Source: Agrobacterium rubi TR3 = NBRC 13261 | Lineage (GTDB): Bacteria > Pseudomonadota > Alphaproteobacteria > Rhizobiales > Rhizobiaceae | Direction: 5' to 3' | DNA: 64,000 nucleotides | Assembly (NCBI RefSeq): GCF_000739935.1 | Contig: NZ_BBJU01000026.1 | Location: forward strand, 97,906-161,905 | In this document: positions 25,213 through 34,220 of the stretch, in pieces | Layout: the number at the start of each line of letters is the position of its first letter | Position numbering within the stretch: the first letter of the stretch is position 1 | Notes under the pieces: model-generated | The model's input: the letters and a program-made list of their open reading frames with translations, nothing else | Told to the model about the DNA's origin: nothing | The model's database searches: none | Made by a program: the position numbers and the translations under genes

Positions 25213-26523
25213 TCAAAGTGTTTTCAACACCTGACCCAATGCATCCACCAGGAGATCGGCGTTCTCTCGGGAGAAGACGAGCGGGGGGCGGATTTTGAGG
25301 ATGTTGGCATTGGGACCGGAGGCGCTGATGAGAATGCGGCGGTCGCGAAGACCGTTGACGATCCGCGTCGTCAGGGCGGCATTCGGACGCTTCGTCGCGG
25401 CTTCGCCAACGATCTCAACGCCGACGAAAAGACCGGAACCGCGAACGTCGCCAATCGCCGGATGAGACAGGCTTTTCAAGCCGTCCATCAGATACTGTCC
25501 CACCCCAAGCGCATTTTGCTGCAGGCCCTCGATGCGGATCGTATCAAGAACGGCCTTACCCGCAGCAGCCGCGACGGGGTTGCCGCCAAAGGTGTTGAAG
25601 TATCTGGCACGCGGGCCGAATTCGGCAATGATCTCGGGGCGAAGCACGACGCCCGCCATCGGATAACCATTGCCCATGGGCTTGCCAATCGTCACCATAT
25701 CGGGTGACACATCATGCCGTTCGAAACCCCACATTGTCTCGCCGGTGCGACCAAAGCCCGGCTGCACTTCGTCGGCAATGAAGAGACCACCTGCCTCGTG
25801 GATAGCGTCAACTGCTGGCTTCAAAAACCCCTTCGGCCCGGCAAAAATACCGTCACTGGAGAAGATCGTATCGGTAATCAACATCGCCGGTTTGATGCCG
25901 TGGCGCTTCAGGTCAGCAATTGCGGCGCGCACATCGCGGCCGAATTTTTCCATCACCTCTTCCGGCGAATTCCGGTAGCTGTCCGGCGCGGCAACGGTAC
26001 GGACATGCGGGCCGAGCGGTACGGCCTCGCCGAGCGAAGGTGAAAACTCCGCCGTAGCACTCGTCAGGCCGTGATAGGCAAGCTCCGTGGCGATGATACC
26101 CGTACCACCGGTGACGAAGCGGGCAATCCTCACAGCTAGGTCGTTGGCCTCACTGCCCGTGCAGGTGAACATGACCTGGCTGAGCGCTTGCGGAAACGTC
26201 GCCGTCAGCGCTTCGGCATAATCCACGATACCGTCATGCAGGTAGCGTGTGTGGGTATTGAGGATCGCGGTCTGCCTGGTGATGGCTTCCACCACGCGTG
26301 GATGGCAATGTCCAACCGAGGCGACATTGTTGTAAGCGTCGAGATATTTTTCTCCCGCAGTATCGTAAAGAAAGACGCCCTCGCCGCGCACCAGATGCAG
26401 CGGTTTTTCATAAAACAGCCGGTAGGCCGGACCCAATACCTTTTCCCGACGGGCGATGAGGGCACGCTCTGTCTCATCCAGTCGCTCGAAATCTTCGCGC
26501 GAGAAAGCATTTACCATCGACAT
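25213..26523 (-). CDS. Class III aminotransferase-fold PLP enzyme (phospho-lyase candidate)
   Basis: The start at ATG 26523 lies 3 bp after the kinase gene. A start two codons on (MVNAFS) is also possible, and the longer ORF reads into the kinase gene. The 436-residue enzyme has the fold-type I marks: TGSEANDLAVRIAR, FIADEVQPGFGRTG with the PLP Asp, and MVTIGKPMGNG with the Schiff-base Lys. The DEVQ.GFGR and GKPMGNG wording is typical of the AGXT2L branch, which includes ethanolamine-phosphate and 5-phosphohydroxylysine phospho-lyases. Pairing with an APH-type kinase supports a phospho-lyase acting on a phosphorylated amino alcohol. The substrate is an inference. Confidence 0.82.
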   Translation of the reverse strand: MSMVNAFSREDFERLDETERALIARREKVLGPAYRLFYEKPLHLVRGEGVFLYDTAGEKYLDAYNNVASVGHCHPRVVEAITRQTAILNTHTRYLHDGIVDYAEALTATFPQALSQVMFTCTGSEANDLAVRIARFVTGGTGIIATELAYHGLTSATAEFSPSLGEAVPLGPHVRTVAAPDSYRNSPEEVMEKFGRDVRAAIADLKRHGIKPAMLITDTIFSSDGIFAGPKGFLKPAVDAIHEAGGLFIADEVQPGFGRTGETMWGFERHDVSPDMVTIGKPMGNGYPMAGVVLRPEIIAEFGPRARYFNTFGGNPVAAAAGKAVLDTIRIEGLQQNALGVGQYLMDGLKSLSHPAIGDVRGSGLFVGVEIVGEAATKRPNAALTTRIVNGLRDRRILISASGPNANILKIRPPLVFSRENADLLVDALGQVLKTL

Positions 26524-26525
26524 GA

Positions 26526-27575
26526 TCAAGCCTCGGACAGGTTGGGCACGAGCGTCTTCAGCTGCGCCGGTGTTACATCGGATATGTTGAGGATGCCCTG
26601 CCAGGCAGAGGCGTGATTGCGCATGATATAGCTGGCATTGTCTGGAACCCGCGCCGAGCGCCATTCGGCAATGATGATCGACATGGCAAGCCGCGCCCGG
26701 GTGAGAACCGGCAGCAGCTCCAACTCGTCGGGTTGAAGCGTGCGGGCCGAAAGGTAGCCTTCGAGAAAAGCCCCGACCCGCGCAGCCCAGTTATCCGTCG
26801 CCACATGATAGGAAAGCGCCACGGCAAGATCATTGACGAGCGGAGCATGCACCATATCGCCAAAGTCGATGATCCCGGCGACCTCGGTCTGCCTTTCCGG
26901 GTTGAGCAGAATATTGTGTGGATTGAAGTCGTTGTGAATAATCTGTCGACGTGTCAGCGCTGTAATTGCAGGGGTGGCGCGCTCGAATTCGTCAAGGATC
27001 GCCTCCACACGCCCGCGCCGCTCTGGTGCAACATACTCGATAACGCCAACGAGATCGAGCGTGTGGGAAATGTCCCACATGAGCTTTCCAGCCGGCGGGC
27101 GTCCAGCGTAGTCTTCCAGTCCAACGCCGAGTTCGGCCAGCGCCCGCCCGACGTTCCGGCTTTGCGCCTCGCAGCTTTGCGTTCGGTACTGCAACTCACC
27201 GCGCAGGAATGTGAGGAAACGCATCACGCGTGGGCCGTCTTCAGCCTCCAGTGTGTGGCTGCGCTCACCATTGCTCGTCAAGACCAGTCGTGGCACAGGG
27301 ACCGACGGTGCGGACGATGCCAGATGCAGCAACGCACCGTCCTGAAAATCGAGTGCGGCGGGATCTTCCGCGGGATTGGCGATTTTGAGAACGAATTCCG
27401 CGCCGTCCTCACAGGTGAACAGAAAGGTTTCGTCACGTTCGCTGGAAAGCCGTTTTACGCTGCCAACGAGTCCGTAAACATGCCTGACCGCCGCTTCAGC
27501 CTCGGCGTGAGCCGTCACACGCCATGTTGCCAGCATGGAATCGGTCGTCTTGGTGGCAGTCGATGGCTTTGTCAT
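26526..27575 (-). CDS. APH-fold small-molecule kinase (hydroxylysine-kinase-like)
   Basis: The 349-residue protein is a phosphotransferase of the APH/choline kinase fold. The catalytic loop IIHNDFNPHNILL (about 212-224) has the Asp and Asn of the HxDxxxxN motif. The metal-binding DFG equivalent is GIIDFGDM (about 232-239). The N-lobe has FVLKIANP with the ATP-binding Lys (about 61-68). Enzymes of this type next to class III aminotransferases include hydroxylysine kinase, so a kinase/phospho-lyase pair is likely. True aminoglycoside resistance is unlikely. The operon is divergent from a GntR gene. Confidence 0.8.
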   Translation of the reverse strand: MTKPSTATKTTDSMLATWRVTAHAEAEAAVRHVYGLVGSVKRLSSERDETFLFTCEDGAEFVLKIANPAEDPAALDFQDGALLHLASSAPSVPVPRLVLTSNGERSHTLEAEDGPRVMRFLTFLRGELQYRTQSCEAQSRNVGRALAELGVGLEDYAGRPPAGKLMWDISHTLDLVGVIEYVAPERRGRVEAILDEFERATPAITALTRRQIIHNDFNPHNILLNPERQTEVAGIIDFGDMVHAPLVNDLAVALSYHVATDNWAARVGAFLEGYLSARTLQPDELELLPVLTRARLAMSIIIAEWRSARVPDNASYIMRNHASAWQGILNISDVTPAQLKTLVPNLSEA

Positions 27576-27685
27576 GCGTCCTCCGTTGCGCGTCGCCCGC
27601 TCGCCTCAAAGATCGCCGCTGCCCGATGCATTGTCGGCTAGAATATGACAGCTTTAGCAAAGGAACCTTGCTTCACGCAAGAAAA

Positions 27686-27700
27686 GATGCATCAAGTATC
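27686..27700. promoter_or_regulatory. Candidate GntR operator, copy 1
   Basis: GATGCATCAAGTATC fits the pattern GATG-YATCAAR-YATC shared with 28451-28465. It lies in the divergent region between the kinase operon and the GntR gene, 27 bp before the regulator start, as expected for autoregulation plus control of the operon. Confidence 0.5.
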
Positions 27701-27726
27701 TTATTATTTGAATTATGGGCTGAGGA

Positions 27727-28407
27727 ATGGCTGATTTTTCCACATTGGAACATGAAAATCTCAATAGCACCGTTTACGGAAAGCTGTGCGACGCCCTTAT
27801 TCAGGGGCAGTTCCAGCCCGGTGATCGCCTGAAAATCCGCGATCTTGCCGAGCAATTTGGCACCAGCGTCACACCAATCCGTGACGCCATATTGCGGCTT
27901 GCCAATGATGAAGCGATCATCTTCCGCTCGCCGCGCGACATCCGCATTCCAGGCATGAGCGAAGGCCGCTACAAGGAAATTCGTGCAATCCGTATCCGGC
28001 TTGAAGGATTGGCAGCAGAAACCGCCGCACAGGTGGCCACGAGTGCCGATATCGAAGCGCTGGAAAGCATTCTGCGCCAAAACGAACGGGCAATTGCTGA
28101 CGGCGACCGTTTGCGCGGAACCGAACTTAATCAGGCGTTTCACTTCATGTTACCGCAGATCGCTGGGCTTCCGCTGTTAAATGGCATTCTGAGACGCCTC
28201 TGGTTACAGATGGGCCCACATATTTCGGACGCCTATGTTCACGGTGGCCGAGCGATGATCGACTATCATTATCCGGTAGTCGAAGCCTTGAAACGCCACG
28301 ATTCCCCGGCAGCGTCCATGGCAATCGTTGACGATATTCTGCTTGGCGGCAAACCTATTCTCGAGCGCGTGATGCAGGGAACAGAGCGCCACTTGCATGA
28401 GGCATAG
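27727..28407 (+). CDS. GntR-family (FCD type) transcriptional regulator
   Basis: The 226-residue regulator has an N-terminal winged helix (about 10-72, with LKIRDLAEQFGTSVTPIRDAI) and a C-terminal all-helical FCD ligand domain (about 85-215). It sits between a divergent kinase/aminotransferase operon and an SDR gene on its own strand. Two copies of a 15-bp motif lie before it and before the SDR gene, which suggests it controls all of these genes. The effector is probably a metabolite of that pathway. Confidence 0.88.
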   Translation: MADFSTLEHENLNSTVYGKLCDALIQGQFQPGDRLKIRDLAEQFGTSVTPIRDAILRLANDEAIIFRSPRDIRIPGMSEGRYKEIRAIRIRLEGLAAETAAQVATSADIEALESILRQNERAIADGDRLRGTELNQAFHFMLPQIAGLPLLNGILRRLWLQMGPHISDAYVHGGRAMIDYHYPVVEALKRHDSPAASMAIVDDILLGGKPILERVMQGTERHLHEA

Positions 28408-28450
28408 GCTTTCAAGAAAGAAAACTTGCACTTCACAAATCTCCTACTAA

Positions 28451-28465
28451 GATGTATCAAACATC
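28451..28465. promoter_or_regulatory. Candidate GntR operator, copy 2
   Basis: GATGTATCAAACATC is an imperfect palindrome (GATG...CATC) that differs from copy 1 at only three of fifteen bases. It lies 17 bp before the SDR start codon, overlapping the likely promoter. Confidence 0.5.
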
Positions 28466-28481
28466 AAAGGAGAATACTCCA

Positions 28482-29222
28482 ATGACCGAAGAACGCCGCT
28501 ATATGTTGTTGACGGGTGCAAGCCGCGGCATCGGACACGCGACAGTAAAGCTCTTTCAATCCAAGGGTTGGCGCATTCTCACCGTGTCACGTCTGCCCTT
28601 TTCCGAAGAATGTGCGTGGCCATCGGCGCGCGAAAGCCATATCCAGGCCGACCTGTCGGATTTGACGCAGATCGAGCGCCTTGCCGAGACCGTGCGGGAA
28701 CGTCTGCCGAATGGCCGCTTGCATGCGCTGGTCAACAATGCCGGCATTTCACCAAAAGGGCCGGAAAAGAGCCGGCTTGGTGTCATGGGCACCGATGCGG
28801 ACATCTGGACACAGGTGCTGAACGTTAATGTCGTCTCAACAGCTCTCATTGCGCGTGCGCTGATGCCAGAACTTGAGGCCGCCAAGGGGTCGATTGTCAA
28901 TGTCACCTCCATTGCCGGAACACGGGTCCACCCTTTCGCCGGTGTCGCCTATGCCGCTTCCAAAGCAGCCCTCGGGTCGTTAACCCGAGAAATGGCGCAT
29001 GAATTTGGTCGCCGTGGCGTCAGGGCCAACGCCATTGCTCCGGGCGAAATCGAAACATCGATCCTGTCTCCAGGAACAGACGCTCTCGTGGCAGCAGAAG
29101 TGCCCATGCAAAGGCTGGGAGACCCGCGTGAAGTGGCTGAGACCATTTACTTCCTGTGCACGGAGCCCTCGTCCTACATCAACGGCGCAGAAATCCACAT
29201 CAATGGTGGCCAGCACGTCTGA
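28482..29222 (+). CDS. Short-chain dehydrogenase/reductase (SDR)
   Basis: The start at 28482 was chosen because it follows AAGGAG at good spacing. Ten extra in-frame codons upstream have none. The 246-residue classical SDR has TGASRGIG (cofactor binding, about 9-16), NNAG (about 85-88), the catalytic Ser in NVTSIAG and the YAASK pair (about 160-164). It oxidises or reduces an alcohol or carbonyl using NAD(P). Its place beside the GntR gene and the kinase/aminotransferase pair suggests it treats the aldehyde or alcohol formed there, which is an inference. Confidence 0.88.
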   Translation: MTEERRYMLLTGASRGIGHATVKLFQSKGWRILTVSRLPFSEECAWPSARESHIQADLSDLTQIERLAETVRERLPNGRLHALVNNAGISPKGPEKSRLGVMGTDADIWTQVLNVNVVSTALIARALMPELEAAKGSIVNVTSIAGTRVHPFAGVAYAASKAALGSLTREMAHEFGRRGVRANAIAPGEIETSILSPGTDALVAAEVPMQRLGDPREVAETIYFLCTEPSSYINGAEIHINGGQHV

Positions 29223-29463
29223 GACGGTCTGCTTGTAAACGCCGGAAATCGCTGCTGCTAGGGGCCGATGTTTTATCGTCGCCGACGATGAAAAAGCATT
29301 ACTTTGAATGCGCGCCGCCCTTTTCATCCGTGGCGGATAAGCAACGCATGTGAAGCTAGTTTTCCATAAAAGGGTCGATTGAGACAAAATTGCTTAGACA
29401 GGAGACGCCGCAACTGACTTTGTGACAGCAACGGCGGGGGCCGATTCTTGAAAGGTCTACCGA

Positions 29464-30180
29464 ATGCAAAAAATCGTTAAATTGGCAGGCCTGCTGGCTC
29501 TTCTGGCATCATCTGCAAATGCTGCTGATATGACTCAGAATGAGCCTGTTGCCGTTGCAAACACGGGTGGCTTCTACCTTGGCTCGGTGAGCAGCTTGAC
29601 GTTCCCGGACAATACAAATTTCACATCAGGTGGCGCATCGTTCAGCACCGATTATGATTTCGGGACTTACAGTGGTTTGCGCGCAGGCTACAGCTTTGGG
29701 TCCTACGGCTTCGTTTCGCCCCGTCTGGAGCTTGAAATCGGTTACGGTGCAGCAGACGCCAACGAAATCAGCCGCAACGGTGTGAACTTCGGATCTGATT
29801 CGTTCGGAGACGCGCGGACCATTCAGGGCTTCGTCAACGCCTATCTCGACATTCCAACGAACACGGCCTTTACGCCTTACTTCGGCGGTGGTGTTGGCGC
29901 GATGAACCTCGAATTGCGTCGCCAGGGTGTTTCCCTGACTGGCGTCGCCATGGATGATGACGACACAAAGTTTGCTTATCATCTCGATGCTGGCGTTGGC
30001 ATCGATCTGAACACGATCTCGTTTTTCAGGGATAGTTCACTGTTTAGCAATACAACGTTTGATATCGGCTATCGCTACACAGCAGCGGATGACTTTGACT
30101 TTGCCGCGCGTGACGGCTCTGTTTCCAGCACGGATTTCAGCTCTCATGCTGTCGTTGCTGGTTTCAGACGCAAGTTTTAA
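29464..30180 (+). CDS. Outer-membrane beta-barrel protein (Omp25/31-like)
   Basis: The 238-residue protein has a signal peptide (residues 1-20, ending ANAAD). It has a small eight-stranded-barrel pattern: alternating aromatic strands such as GGFYLGSVSSLTF, YSGLRAGYSFGSYGFVSPRLELEIGYG and FTPYFGGGVGAMNL, and a C-terminal strand ending in Phe (FRRKF). Such porin-like surface proteins are abundant in Rhizobiales. The start follows GAAAGG. A strong terminator 20 bp after the stop shows it is a single-gene unit. Confidence 0.88.
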   Translation: MQKIVKLAGLLALLASSANAADMTQNEPVAVANTGGFYLGSVSSLTFPDNTNFTSGGASFSTDYDFGTYSGLRAGYSFGSYGFVSPRLELEIGYGAADANEISRNGVNFGSDSFGDARTIQGFVNAYLDIPTNTAFTPYFGGGVGAMNLELRRQGVSLTGVAMDDDDTKFAYHLDAGVGIDLNTISFFRDSSLFSNTTFDIGYRYTAADDFDFAARDGSVSSTDFSSHAVVAGFRRKF

Positions 30181-30195
30181 AATCAGACAAACACA

Positions 30196-30226
30196 TGAAA
30201 AAGCCGCTCTCGAGCGGCTTTTTTTA
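30196..30226. terminator. Bidirectional Rho-independent terminator
   Basis: A stem of AAGCCGCT (30201-30208) and AGCGGCTT (30213-30220) has T residues on its right and A residues on its left. It can end both the outer-membrane protein transcript and the convergent phosphorus operon. Confidence 0.88.
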
Positions 30227-30274
30227 TGAAAATTTAGACGCAAAATTATGCGCACCTCAACCGCGCCGCTCTGC

Positions 30275-31930
30275 TCAGAAAAGCTGCCGGAGAATGACGT
30301 AAAGCACGAAAGCGATGGCGATCGAGGCTGGAAGCGTCAGTACCCAGGCGACCATCATGTTGCGAACCGTCGACCATTGCAGGCCCGAGCCGTTCGCGGC
30401 CATGGTACCTGCCACGCCTGAGGACAGGACGTGTGTCGTGGAGACCGGCAGGCCAAAGTGATCGGCAGCGCCAATCGTGACCATGGCGACGACCTCCGCA
30501 GCAGCCCCCTGCCCATAGGTCAGGTGCGTCTTGCCGATCTTTTCGCCGACGGTCACGACAATGCGCCGCCAGCCGATCATCGTACCAAGGCCGAGCGCCA
30601 AGGCAACCGCGACCTTAACCCAGGTCGGAATGAACTTCGTCGCGTTGTCGACCGCCTTGTGGTAGGAGGTAACAGCTGCAAGATCGGCTTCCTCCATCGG
30701 CAGCAGCTTGTTCTTGTCGATCAGCTTGAGTGCTTCGCCAATCAGATAGATGTCGTTACGGACGTTGCCGACCATTTCGTTCGGCACGGCCTCCAGCGTC
30801 GGGAAAGCAGCGACTTCCGCGCTTGTCTGATGGATGAACTGCTGCAAGGCCGGGGTGGTCTGGTCACTCCATGTCTTGGAACGAACCGCATCACCAACGA
30901 CCTTCTTTGCATCGGTGACCGTCGCACCCGGCTTGACGTATTTTTCAAGCGCCGTTTCAACCTGGGCCGATGCGGTTTTATAGGCTTCCAGATAGTTCAC
31001 ATCCGGGGTCCGGTTCAGCGCAAAGGCGGTGGGAACCAGACCGATCAGAATGAGCATGATCAGGCCCATGCCCTTCTGGCCGTCGTTGGAGCCATGGGCA
31101 AAGCTGACACCGGTACAGGTAAAAATCAGCAGCCCGCGGATCCACAAGGGTGGCGGGGCACTGGATTTCGGCTCCTGATAAAGCGCCTGATTGCGCACAA
31201 AAAACTTCATGGCCAGAAGCAACAATGCAGCAAAACCAAAACCGATCAGTGGGGAGACGAGAAGCGAAAGGCCGATACTGGTCGCCTGTGACCAGTCCAC
31301 GCCGCTGGTTGCCGTGCCTGCCGGAGCAAGAAACTGGTTGGCAAGCCCAACGCCGATGATCGAGCCGATCAGGGTATGGGAGCTTGAGGACGGCAGACCG
31401 AAATACCAGGTACCGAGGTTCCAGATGATCGCAGCGCTGAGAAGCGCGAACACCATGGCAAGACCCGACCCTGAACCGACCTGCAGAATGAGTTCGACCG
31501 GAAGCAGCGCCAGAATGCCGAAGGCGACCGCACCGCTCGATGTCAAAACCCCGAGAAAATTGAAAAGGCCAGACCAGATCACGGCAAATTCCGCTGGCAT
31601 GGAGCGGGTGTAGATGACGGTCGCAACCGCATTGGCCGTATCATGGAAGCCGTTGACGAACTCAAAGCCCAGCGCAATCAAAAGCGCCAGGCCAAGCAAG
31701 ACCCAAGGAACCGCAGCGGCACTGGTAAGGTCTTGCGCCAGCGCGTAGGCCACATAGGCAAGCCCACTGAGGAGCACGACCGCAAGCACGGGAAGGAACC
31801 ATTTTCCTGCGCCAGAATTTTCAAGGGGGTGAGGAACCGGTTCGGTTCGTGGATGTGCTGCGCTGAGATCGACCAAAGGCTTGCTCCAAATGCGTTTCCA
31901 TTTGGTAGAGCCCCGGCGTGAACCTTTCAT
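30275..31930 (-). CDS. Pit-family inorganic phosphate transporter
   Basis: The 551-residue polytopic protein has both inverted PiT signatures: GFEFVNGFHDTANAVATVIYT at about 87-107 and GLPVSTTHVLSSG at about 488-500, plus SFAHGSNDGQKGMG in the middle. It imports phosphate with a metal or proton. A long soluble insert lies between the two halves (about 310-440), as in larger PiT proteins. The ATG at 31930 has no clear ribosome-binding site. A TTG at 31876 follows GGAG at 7 bp and may be the true start. It is only 12 bp after the phosphoesterase gene, so it is probably part of the phosphorus operon. Confidence 0.88.
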   Translation of the reverse strand: MKGSRRGSTKWKRIWSKPLVDLSAAHPRTEPVPHPLENSGAGKWFLPVLAVVLLSGLAYVAYALAQDLTSAAAVPWVLLGLALLIALGFEFVNGFHDTANAVATVIYTRSMPAEFAVIWSGLFNFLGVLTSSGAVAFGILALLPVELILQVGSGSGLAMVFALLSAAIIWNLGTWYFGLPSSSSHTLIGSIIGVGLANQFLAPAGTATSGVDWSQATSIGLSLLVSPLIGFGFAALLLLAMKFFVRNQALYQEPKSSAPPPLWIRGLLIFTCTGVSFAHGSNDGQKGMGLIMLILIGLVPTAFALNRTPDVNYLEAYKTASAQVETALEKYVKPGATVTDAKKVVGDAVRSKTWSDQTTPALQQFIHQTSAEVAAFPTLEAVPNEMVGNVRNDIYLIGEALKLIDKNKLLPMEEADLAAVTSYHKAVDNATKFIPTWVKVAVALALGLGTMIGWRRIVVTVGEKIGKTHLTYGQGAAAEVVAMVTIGAADHFGLPVSTTHVLSSGVAGTMAANGSGLQWSTVRNMMVAWVLTLPASIAIAFVLYVILRQLF

Positions 31931-31942
31931 GACAGCGGATAT

Positions 31943-33487
31943 TTAAGGCGTGACGGAGCACGCGCGTGACACGGCGAAACAAGCTAAGAACATTTCTAGA
32001 AAAACATGGCCAGCAGAAGGGCCTTCCCCCGGGGGTGCATGTCCCAACTCGCGATAGAAATTGCAGCGATCCTCCGGAATATTCTGTCGGGCCGCCCGTC
32101 CACCGGCGCGGAAAATATAGTAATCTTCCATCATAATACGAAAAGGTTGCGAGGCTACGCTCTGCCACCTTTCCATAACCGGCGACAGCCCGGCATCTCC
32201 ACTGAAAAGATCCGCTATTGGTCGGTCGAGATGGCTGAGAAGGTCTGGTTGCCAGTCGTTGGGAATGTGCTTTGTCGCGGCCAGGTGCAATAAGTGTGCA
32301 AGCAGAAATTCGGGATACGTCGAACATGCAAGTATCGAGGTGCCGTTGAGCTTGTCGGCACCAGCAATCTGATTTTCATAGGCCGAAAATCCGATGTCGA
32401 ACCCAACAGTTTCATTCAAAAGCACTGTCTCGGGGCTCACCACGCCATCGTCGATTGCAACGACGATATATCCGCCCGGGTAGGCAACGGGTGATGGCAC
32501 CGCAAGATTTACCAGCCCATCAAGTTCCGTCCGCCCCGCCACATGCATATGGCCGCTGAAATGCCACCGCAGTCCGGCCTCCGCCAAAAATCGACCGCTT
32601 TCCAGAGACGGCATGCGCGTCTGCCAATCCGGCGTGCACGCAGACCGCACATGGTCGCCCATGCCCGCCAGTGCCAGTGGAAGAACGGGATAATGCGAAA
32701 AGGCCAGAAGTGTCTTGCCGAGGAGAGTTGCACGTTTTGCTACATCACATATCCATTCCAGAATATAGGGACGCTCTGCCAAGACGTAATCCCACGCGGC
32801 ATCGGACTGGAGCTTCCAGGTACCACCGCGTTCGTGGAAGACATTGGCATCCAGCATCAAAAGCCAGAGACCGTCCTGGGGCTCCACCAAGTAGGACGCA
32901 TCGAGGCCTATCGGATCATCGTCTTGGAAACGGCGATGTTCCTCTTCACCGCGATTGCAGAAAGGCATTTCCCAATGCGCTACTCCCAAGGGCCGCTCTA
33001 TGCCATAACAGGACATGGAAGCAACGGCTGAGGCGGTCGACATTCCAAGCATTCCTGACCGGATAACCATTGGCGCTTGCGCATGATCGTCGCTGGTTAC
33101 CAGAACAGGATTGAGACCATCGGCCTTTGTTAGCCATTTGGCCTGATGGCGCGGTTCAGGGCCGAAACAATCGTGATTTCCGAAGGTAATAAAGAACCGC
33201 AGGCCGTGATTGTCTTCGTAGAAAGACAGAACCTTTTTCAACGCCGCAACGGCACCCATCTGGCCATCGTCAGAATAGTCACCCAGAAGCACGACATCCC
33301 GGATGCCACGCTTGACGATATCGTTGAGCACCGCGAGAAACGCCGGATAGCTTTCGTTGAAAACACGGGTCGACGCCATCGTGTCATCAAGCGTTCGCAG
33401 GGCCACTTCACCGCTTGCCTCTTCCAGAATGCCGTAACTGCCATGGAGATCATGCAGATGAACGTCGGCAACGACTGCGATTTGCAT
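31943..33487 (-). CDS. Calcineurin-like metallophosphoesterase
   Basis: The 514-residue protein has the full set of metallophosphoesterase motifs: ADVH (D8, H10), LLGDYSDDG (about 67-75), FGNHDC (about 101-106), SHYP in the middle, and GHMHVAG near 330. There is no signal peptide, so it acts in the cytoplasm. A C-terminal domain of about 150 residues is not recognised. The ATG shares one base with the stop of the glycerophosphodiesterase gene (TGATG), so the two are co-translated. It may release phosphate from the glycerol phosphate or other product of that enzyme. Confidence 0.85.
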   Translation of the reverse strand: MQIAVVADVHLHDLHGSYGILEEASGEVALRTLDDTMASTRVFNESYPAFLAVLNDIVKRGIRDVVLLGDYSDDGQMGAVAALKKVLSFYEDNHGLRFFITFGNHDCFGPEPRHQAKWLTKADGLNPVLVTSDDHAQAPMVIRSGMLGMSTASAVASMSCYGIERPLGVAHWEMPFCNRGEEEHRRFQDDDPIGLDASYLVEPQDGLWLLMLDANVFHERGGTWKLQSDAAWDYVLAERPYILEWICDVAKRATLLGKTLLAFSHYPVLPLALAGMGDHVRSACTPDWQTRMPSLESGRFLAEAGLRWHFSGHMHVAGRTELDGLVNLAVPSPVAYPGGYIVVAIDDGVVSPETVLLNETVGFDIGFSAYENQIAGADKLNGTSILACSTYPEFLLAHLLHLAATKHIPNDWQPDLLSHLDRPIADLFSGDAGLSPVMERWQSVASQPFRIMMEDYYIFRAGGRAARQNIPEDRCNFYRELGHAPPGEGPSAGHVFLEMFLACFAVSRACSVTP

Positions 33488-34209
33488 CAGGCAGTCTTTC
33501 CACGCAATTCACGTCTGGCCGCCTCGAACACGTCAGGACGATCGAGATTGATGTAATCGACGCCAGCCTCGGCGATCTCCCGATGGATAGCCGGATCATC
33601 GCCGCCGTAATAGGTCATGATTTCAAGACCTGCCTTGCCGCAAGCTTCCAGTATGCCCGGCCGGCGCATCTGCTCCACGGTGATTTCGATGATCGATGCG
33701 TGGTGAACGGCCCCAACCAGAGACGGCGATTTGGCGATGTTCAGCGTCATCATCTTGCGCGATTCCGGGGCAATCAATTGCAAGTCGCGCCGCATCTCCT
33801 CGGAAAAGGAAAAGTAGAACGTGTCGCGCACCATGCCGAGGTTACGCACCAGTGCAACCACCTTGGCGGGATCGCAATATTTCAGCTCGATATAAACACC
33901 TGCACGACCGCGAAGATGTTCCAGATAGGCATCGAGCCGCGGCACGATCGCACCCTTGAACGCCTCCCCGAACCAGCTTCCGGCATCAAGCGCATCGATC
34001 TCACTCGACAGGGCATGACCAAGGGGGCCGGTGCCATTGGTGGTTCTATCAAGCGTTTCGTCATGGAAGACATAGAGCACGCCATCGGAGCTCTCACGCA
34101 CATCAAGCTCGATATAGTCCGCGCCTTGGCTTAGCGCGAGATCAGCGGCGGCAAAGGTGTTTTCCGGCGCAAAGTGGTTGGCGCCGCGATGGGATACGAT
34201 TTTGGTCAC
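33487..34209 (-). CDS. Glycerophosphodiester phosphodiesterase (GDPD/UgpQ type)
   Basis: The GTG at 34209 was chosen because it follows AGGA at fit spacing, lies just after the ATPase stop, and opens directly with the catalytic VSHRG motif. The upstream ORF extension overlaps the ATPase gene. The 240-residue cytoplasmic enzyme has HRG (7-9), ENT (17-19), ELDV with the metal-binding Glu and Asp (36-39) and FHD (50-52). It splits glycerophosphodiesters into glycerol-3-phosphate and an alcohol. It lies between the Ugp-like ATPase and a phosphoesterase, in line with use of imported glycerophosphodiesters. Confidence 0.9.
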   Translation of the reverse strand: MTKIVSHRGANHFAPENTFAAADLALSQGADYIELDVRESSDGVLYVFHDETLDRTTNGTGPLGHALSSEIDALDAGSWFGEAFKGAIVPRLDAYLEHLRGRAGVYIELKYCDPAKVVALVRNLGMVRDTFYFSFSEEMRRDLQLIAPESRKMMTLNIAKSPSLVGAVHHASIIEITVEQMRRPGILEACGKAGLEIMTYYGGDDPAIHREIAEAGVDYINLDRPDVFEAARRELRGKTA

Positions 34210-34220
34210 GAGAAATCCTG

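Noticed and set aside
26526..27575. Aminoglycoside resistance kinase
   Set aside because: The APH fold is shared by many metabolic kinases; operon pairing with a class III PLP enzyme and GntR control points to catabolism.
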